A stretch of 12,646 nt of DNA from Euperipatoides rowelli (lineage: Eukaryota; Onychophora; Udeonychophora; Euonychophora; Peripatopsidae). The position numbers and the translations under genes are program-made. Position 1 is the stretch's first letter, and each line of letters starts with the position of its first letter. Of this stretch, positions 8,636 to 12,646 are shown one piece after another. The stretch lies in NCBI GenBank assembly GCA_003024985.2, contig PXIH01S0001402.1. One strand, 5' to 3'. Under the pieces are notes generated by a model, which was not told where the DNA came from, did not search any database, and saw only the letters and a list, made by a program, of their open reading frames with translations.

Positions 8636-9024
8636 CAGTGGTGGATCTAGACTTTTTTTTTTTTTTGGGGGGGGGGGGGGCAAAGTTGGCTTCTGACACC
8701 CCCAATTTCTGTGTTTTTCCAAACAAAATATTTTGCTAAGCTTTTTTTTTTTAGTTGTATGGACGTTTTGTACTTCAAATGCAAATAATTTGAGAGGTTT
8801 TTTTTTTTTTTTAGTTGTATGGACGTTTTGTATTTTTTTTAGTTGTATAAAGGTTTTGTACTTCAAATGTAAAGAATTTGAGAAGCTTTTTTTTTTGGTT
8901 ATATCACATTTTGATAGAGCTTATATACTGTATAATTTTATTACTTCAAGGCCCATTTTTCTGCCCCTCTGATGTGGTACCCGGGGCATTTGCCCCCTCT
9001 TGCTTTCCCCTAGATCCGGCACTG
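8636..9024. mobile_element. 389-bp hAT-type MITE
   Basis: The element begins CAGTGGTGGATCTAG and ends CTAGATCCGGCACTG, a 15-bp terminal inverted repeat with two mismatches, and is flanked by exact 8-bp direct repeats. Subterminal regions are a G-run on the left (about 8667-8680) and GCCCC/CCCCTC words on the right. The body is T-rich and built from tandem units with AGTTGTATGGACGTTTTG, so the apparent short ORFs on both strands here are repeat translation and not genes. No transposase is encoded, so mobilisation would need an autonomous partner elsewhere. The perfect target duplication suggests a fairly recent insertion. Confidence 0.85.
8742..8896. repeat. 60-bp tandem repeat inside the MITE, about 2.5 copies
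   Basis: The unit is a T run followed by AGTTGTATGGACGTTTTGTA, then CTTCAAATG.AAA.AATTTG. Starts at 8753 and 8813 are exactly 60 bp apart. A third copy starts at 8841, only 28 bp later, because the second unit lacks the CTTCAAATG portion. Confidence 0.8.
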
Positions 9025-9180
9025 GTCACAACTTAAATTTATGTGATTTGATTGAAATTTTTAATATACTTTAGCACTTCTTCATCATAGAGGACAATAT
9101 GAAGGGATGAGTTTCATTTTTCAAAGTTTCATTTTTAAGAAACACCCTAATATGCAATATATACAGCAATGTATATATAT

Positions 9181-9381
9181 TGTAATGAATCCCTGGACTA
9201 TTATAATGCTCAGCTGTGGATCCTTGCTAGTTGCCATCTTTTAAGGACTAGAACACCGAACTATTTATTCCAGGTCAATCAAAGATACAAAATCAATAGC
9301 TTGCTGAATGGATAACATAAAAATAAGCCCGGAGATTACACAGCTACAGCCTAATGGCTGGCTCGTACCAGACCGACCACA
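9181..9381 (-). mobile_element. Possible solo LTR on the minus strand
   Basis: Read on the minus strand, this 201-bp block begins TGTGGTCGG and ends CATTACA, with TG...CA borders, and has AATAAA (9264-9269) about 80 bases before its end. It is distinctly richer in G+C than its surroundings, and a C13 run lies at 9427-9439, a G run upstream on the minus strand. No 5-bp target duplication is visible (TATAT versus TAAAA), so this remains a weak call. It may simply be an unclassified repeat. Confidence 0.25.
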
Positions 9382-9426
9382 TAAAATAAATAATCAGAAA
9401 TAAATATTTGTGGGAAGTGGTCAGAG

Positions 9427-9439
9427 CCCCCCCCCCCCC
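9427..9439. repeat. C13 homopolymer
   Basis: Thirteen consecutive C residues stand in otherwise AT-rich intron. The exact length is likely to be uncertain in assembly and variable in the population. Confidence 0.9.
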
Positions 9440-9666
9440 AGAAAATATATGACAATTAAAACCATGTGTGTGTATTATTTTATAGCAAAGAACACATACA
9501 CATGCAAAAAAAAAACATGAATAAATTTACAATTGGCCAAATTATGTTAACACAAGATTATGTTATGACAATAAATAATACATATACAGAAATCAGTTGT
9601 TCCTTGAATGCAAGAATCAATACAATAAAAAGACATAATGAATAATATTTATTATTATACAGTATA

Positions 9667-9816
9667 TCGTTGGCTTACAAGTAAACCACACTAAGTCTGA
9701 AAAATCGATTTTGTGTTTTTTTTTTTCAGTCATTTTTTTTATTTTGCTCTTTCATCTGGTAAATGCACTAAGTACTAGCGTTTTTGACTTAGTACGTTTT
9801 GCTTGTAAGCCAACGA
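9667..9816. mobile_element. 150-bp Tc1/mariner-type MITE with TA target duplication
   Basis: TCGTTGGCTTACAAG at 9667 and its exact complement CTTGTAAGCCAACGA ending at 9816 bound the block. The match continues inward with mismatches through ACTAAGTC (about 9689-9696) and GACTTAGT (about 9786-9793). The dinucleotide TA lies directly outside each end (9665-9666 and 9817-9818), as expected for Tc1/mariner insertion. The inner 80 bp carry a T run and no ORF. The element can fold as one hairpin. Confidence 0.75.
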
Positions 9817-9840
9817 TATTTACATATGCATAAATAGATA

Positions 9841-9878
9841 TACTGTATATACAGTACATTATACTGTATATAATGTAC
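9841..9878. repeat. Overlapping TACTGTA palindromes
   Basis: TACTGTATATACAGTA (9841-9856) is a perfect 16-bp palindrome. It overlaps a second inverted repeat, GTACATTATA (9854-9863) with TATAATGTAC (9869-9878), which has 10-bp perfect arms and a 5-bp spacer. Confidence 0.85.
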
Positions 9879-10585
9879 ATACAACAAAAGACTTGTAAGC
9901 TATGTGAAGCAATAATTAAAATAATATACTGTAAAAAAAAATACAATATTTTTTCCAACACCTGGAAAAATTAAACTCTTTGATTTACAATAAGAGTTTC
10001 AAATGTACTGTGAGTGTATAACTAATCTAACTTACAGATTACACAGCAATTAAAAACGAACCAAAGAAAGCTTTGAATACAAGTTCAATAAAAGCTAAAT
10101 AAATATGAATACATATCTACTGTATGTGAAGACCACTCTACAGCTATTGAGTGAAGCAAAAATTTCCCAAATAATTTAACTTTATCAGATAAACATTCTC
10201 ACACAGCTTAATTTAAATATTGAATGCATATGATTAAAACTGATACTGTACATATGTAATTTCTTTGAGAGTAGAGCCAACAGGAATTATTTTTTTATAT
10301 GAAATGTTGGCTTTTCAATCAACCAGGCTTGTAAATTTGGGCAGTGAATTTAAATTTAATTATACCAAATTTAATTTGCTTGTTTATCCAAAGGTTTTCT
10401 GTACCATTTTATACTACTGCCATTCATTAGTCTTTTTTTTTTAATAAAAACGAACATAATTTATGTATAATAAATCAGCCTATTATGTCTTTAACGAAAA
10501 GAGACATTTAATGTTGATTAGATTGAATCTCTTTCCAAACAAATAATTTGAGAGCAAATTCTATATATACAGTAAGCTGTAAATT

Positions 10586-10597
10586 CAGTATATACTG
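10586..10597. repeat. 12-bp palindrome CAGTATATACTG
   Basis: This perfect palindrome lies next to further TACAGTA (10569-10575) and TACTGTA copies in the same 40 bp. It is part of the window-wide TACTGTA pattern. Confidence 0.75.
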
Positions 10598-11100
10598 TAA
10601 GTTAAATATTTTAAATACATAAAATCACAATATCGTTATGCTATTTTTTTAAACATTTGTTACACATTTCCATTCATTTCAGATTAGTAGAAAATAAAAT
10701 CTTTAATATTTAATAATACAAATAATAAATTAATCATCACCCTGTATTTGTTAATTTATTAAATAATATCATTTACTGTATATGTATGATCTACATGATG
10801 ATAACTTAAAAACAAATGTAATTTATTTTTACAGTTTAGCACTTGTAAATTTTTTGGGGAAGTTCATACAGAAATAAAAACATCCCTAAGTGTTTTTTTT
10901 TCTTTAGAAAATTTTGCTGTACTCGAATTTGTACAAAATTATTAGAAATCTAAGCTTTGTACTTCTCTCAATAATTTCACAACTAGTATTGCCTTTGTAT
11001 TAGTTTAAAAGTTTTATTTACTCATCTCCAGAAATATTCTGTATTCATTCTGATTTATTTATTTAAATACCATACTTTTATTTACAACAATTTAGCCTAC

Positions 11101-11309
11101 CTCAGATGTTTCAAATATCTGCTTGACATGGAGAATATTGGTGATGTGCCAGGTATATTTAGAGAATGTCCCAATGGGAAGAGCATCCCTCCGGACAAAG
11201 CCAGTTGTAGAATTTGGTAGCCTTTTCTTCTTTGAGCCTGCTGAAATACGCTGCTGCAGACAATCAAAAAATACTTGTGGAACATGGAAGACCAAGGCTT
11301 CAGGCTTAC
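11101..11309 (-). CDS. C2orf42: C2orf42-like protein, conserved core exon
   Basis: This 209-nt exon is the most diagnostic of the four. After a TTTAG acceptor (11314-11310) it completes a glycine codon and encodes 69 residues, ending GAG before a GTAGGC donor. The product includes [20 protein letters not shown], then [18 protein letters not shown], then [13 protein letters not shown] and [10 protein letters not shown] recognise this as the conserved C-terminal region of the C2orf42 family. A minus-strand frame is open across the whole exon, and the overlapping plus-strand ORF at 11123-11329 is its shadow. There are no cysteine or histidine clusters here. The zinc-binding part of the family is N-terminal and outside the window. 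Function is unknown. Confidence 0.92.
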
Positions 11310-12013
11310 CTAAATTTAAAAAAAAATAAAAAAAAAAAAATCAATTACTAAATTATATTTAAACAAGGCAAAAATGAATAAATATTAAAAATATAAAAAA
11401 ATTGGGTGTTGACCAGCCATCTAAAATTTTATTTAAGAAAGTTTTAACAATTTATCAATGACACTTTTTAAAAATAAGATCAGTCCACACGCACACACAC
11501 ACACACACATTGTCAACTTAAACAATGATCAAGTGTAAATATAAAGATAATGTATAGTAGTTTATGTTATTTTAAATGGGCTTTCATTCTTTCATTTTAA
11601 AATTTGAAATAGATTTTATATCCAAATTACAATTGTTCGAATTTATATTTCATCTAAAAATCGAAAAGGTACGTACTAGGCTGAAATTGTTATTTTAAAA
11701 TAAAAAAAATTAAAAGCAATATTATATTATTAAATACACGAATATTTATATGTGATTGTTGATTTTATCTAAAACTATAAAAAAAAAAATGCTCATAAAA
11801 TATGTTCTTTAAACTCCCCTCCCCCCAAAAAAAAGCTTATCAATTAATCATGCTTTTTTTTTCTTTGTTAACTTGAAAAAAATTGTCCCAGTCTTAGTCA
11901 AGAAATCTGGTAATGCTAAGTACATGTACAGTAGGCTATATACTGTATATCACACAATTAGAAAAATGATAAATGGTAAAGGAAAAGTTATTTGAGAATA
12001 TTTTAGAAATTAC
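11310..12013. other. Intron of the C2orf42-like gene (704 bp)
   Basis: The GTAATT donor (12013-12008) and TTTAG acceptor fit the two flanking exons. Apart from a poly-A tract near the acceptor side (11318-11340), a (CA)n microsatellite at 11486-11509 and two TACTGTA-type words near 11926-11948, I see nothing in it. Confidence 0.8.
11486..11509. repeat. (CA)n microsatellite
   Basis: About twelve CA units are interrupted once by CG near 11490. It lies within an intron and is probably length-variable. Confidence 0.9.
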
Positions 12014-12115
12014 CATCAAATTGATAATGCATCGTCTGATTGATACGTTCTGTAATACTTGATAACCATTGTTGAAAAGTGATGGATACCTGAGTTTCAT
12101 CAATGGGAATAATAC
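12014..12115 (-). CDS. C2orf42: C2orf42-like protein, first exon visible in the window
   Basis: The exon opens after a TATACAG acceptor (12122-12116), supplies the last two bases of a split codon (xGT), encodes 33 residues and ends with the first G of the glycine codon shared with 11309. The translation [20 protein letters not shown] followed by [13 protein letters not shown] joins without interruption to GKPEALVF in the next exon. FQQWL and the [17 protein letters not shown] junction agree with the C2orf42 family. Because it begins in phase 1, the upstream exon must end with one extra base. I could not identify that exon with certainty in 12116-12646, and the rest of the gene (roughly the first 350 residues if the length is as in human) lies to the right of the window. 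Confidence 0.85.
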
Positions 12116-12646
12116 CTGTATAAGAAATGATCATGTATAGAAATGGGATATAAAAACAGGATAAGAAATAAACTAAGTTTAATAAAACTAATTCTTAAAT
12201 ATAATATTGTATAATTTTATGAAACAAATCGATCACATGGTTTGCATTGATATTTTCTATAAATGATAAGTATTGTGAGAGTCAAAAATCAGTAGAAGAG
12301 TGCACTAGGCTACATGACCTACCATAATGTTTTGCAAATCTGGAATACCTCTTTTAGAATAAAAATCTCTAAAATTTAAAATTAACTTCTACCTCATATT
12401 CATCTTTTACGCTATCATCATGTGATATATCAAATTCAATAGACTGGATTAGTTAGTCTTTCAATCTGTTTTAATGAATCGGAATCATTATCAACGATGG
12501 ACACTTCAAATTTATGCACAAGTCAGATTAAAATGACAATTAACAAACTTATTATTTGTGTCATATTTCATAAATTACTAACATAAAAAATATGCACTAT
12601 TTAATAGAATTGAATATTGAAAAAAAATCTGGTAATTTTGGCCATT
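12116..12646. other. Upstream intron or beginning of upstream gene part
   Basis: The sequence is AT-rich. On the minus strand, 12393-12520 contains a short acidic, coding-like reading in two frames, discussed as a finding. Otherwise I see no exon with the phase needed to join position 12115. Confidence 0.4.

Larger units (their letters stand above)
8628..9032. repeat. 8-bp target-site duplication GTCACAAC flanking the MITE
   Basis: GTCACAAC occurs at 8628-8635 and again at 9025-9032, immediately outside the two ends of the 389-bp element. An exact 8-bp duplication is the hallmark of hAT insertion and fixes both boundaries. Confidence 0.9.
5700..11100. other. Intron of the C2orf42-like gene (5401 bp), filled with transposon relics
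   Basis: The intron is bounded on the minus strand by a GTAGGC donor (11100-11095) and a TTTAG acceptor. It carries at least four transposon-derived blocks: 6390-7306, about 7900-8480, 8636-9024 and 9667-9816, plus a possible solo LTR at 9181-9381. Stretches 5701-6380, 7330-7890 and 9900-11090 show AT-rich sequence with TACTGTA-type palindromes and no recognisable exons on either strand. Confidence 0.8.

Noticed and set aside
8499-8972. Several ORFs of 75-81 residues on both strands
   Set aside because: They are translations of the poly-T/poly-G tracts and 60-bp tandem repeat of the MITE at 8636-9024, with Lys- or Phe-run proteins and no domain.
9752-9961. 69-residue minus-strand ORF rich in Ile and Tyr
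   Set aside because: It spans the end of the 150-bp MITE and the TACTGTA palindromes, so its composition is explained by the repeats.
11123-11329. Plus-strand 68-residue ORF
   Set aside because: It is the antisense shadow of the conserved C2orf42 exon at 11101-11309.
1-12646. CRISPR array, tRNA, rRNA or phage/defence system
   Set aside because: No regularly spaced repeats with unique spacers, no cloverleaf with conserved TTCGAnnC box, and no bacterial gene organisation were seen; the window is ordinary eukaryotic intron and intergenic DNA.

Overview
The window looks like draft-assembly nuclear DNA from an AT-rich metazoan, probably an invertebrate. It has split exons with GT/AG borders, long introns, many degenerate transposon relics, microsatellites and one undetermined base (829). 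No prokaryotic or organellar gene organisation is visible. The species cannot be fixed from the sequence.

The only host gene I can support lies on the minus strand. Four exons at 12014-12115, 11101-11309, 5537-5699 and 3106-3290 (in transcript order) splice with matching phases (1/1/0/1). They encode the last ~218 residues, and the stop codon, of an orthologue of human C2orf42, a conserved protein of unknown function. The 5' part, which in the family carries the N-terminal zinc-binding region, lies beyond position 12646. A 3' UTR probably runs to about 2670, with an AATAAA on the minus strand at 2683-2688. The introns are about 2.2, 5.4 and 0.7 kb.

Left of the gene (1-2640): a 257-bp inverted-repeat element (252-508); a three-segment perfect-repeat block able to form two mutually exclusive hairpins (638-704); a transposon-end fragment (1250-1289); and the decayed 3' end of a Ty3/Gypsy-type LTR retrotransposon. 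The latter comprises an integrase C-terminal tail with in-frame stops (1292-1717), a polypurine tract (1706-1715) and a probable 3' LTR (1720-2638). It sits tail-to-tail with the host gene.

Inside the introns: palindromes built on TACTGTA/TACAGTA; a diverged local duplication (4915-5010 and 5350-5475); a 917-bp non-autonomous element with hAT-like ends (6390-7306); a frameshifted transposon-protein relic (about 7900-8480); a well-defined 389-bp hAT-type MITE with an exact 8-bp target duplication (8636-9024); a possible minus-strand solo LTR (9181-9381); and a TA-flanked 150-bp Tc1/mariner-type MITE (9667-9816).

There is no operon-like system, CRISPR array or RNA gene that I can support. The most unusual signals are the large excess of the TACTGTA heptamer, the 638-704 switch-like hairpin pair, and the intact ends of the 389-bp and 150-bp MITEs.
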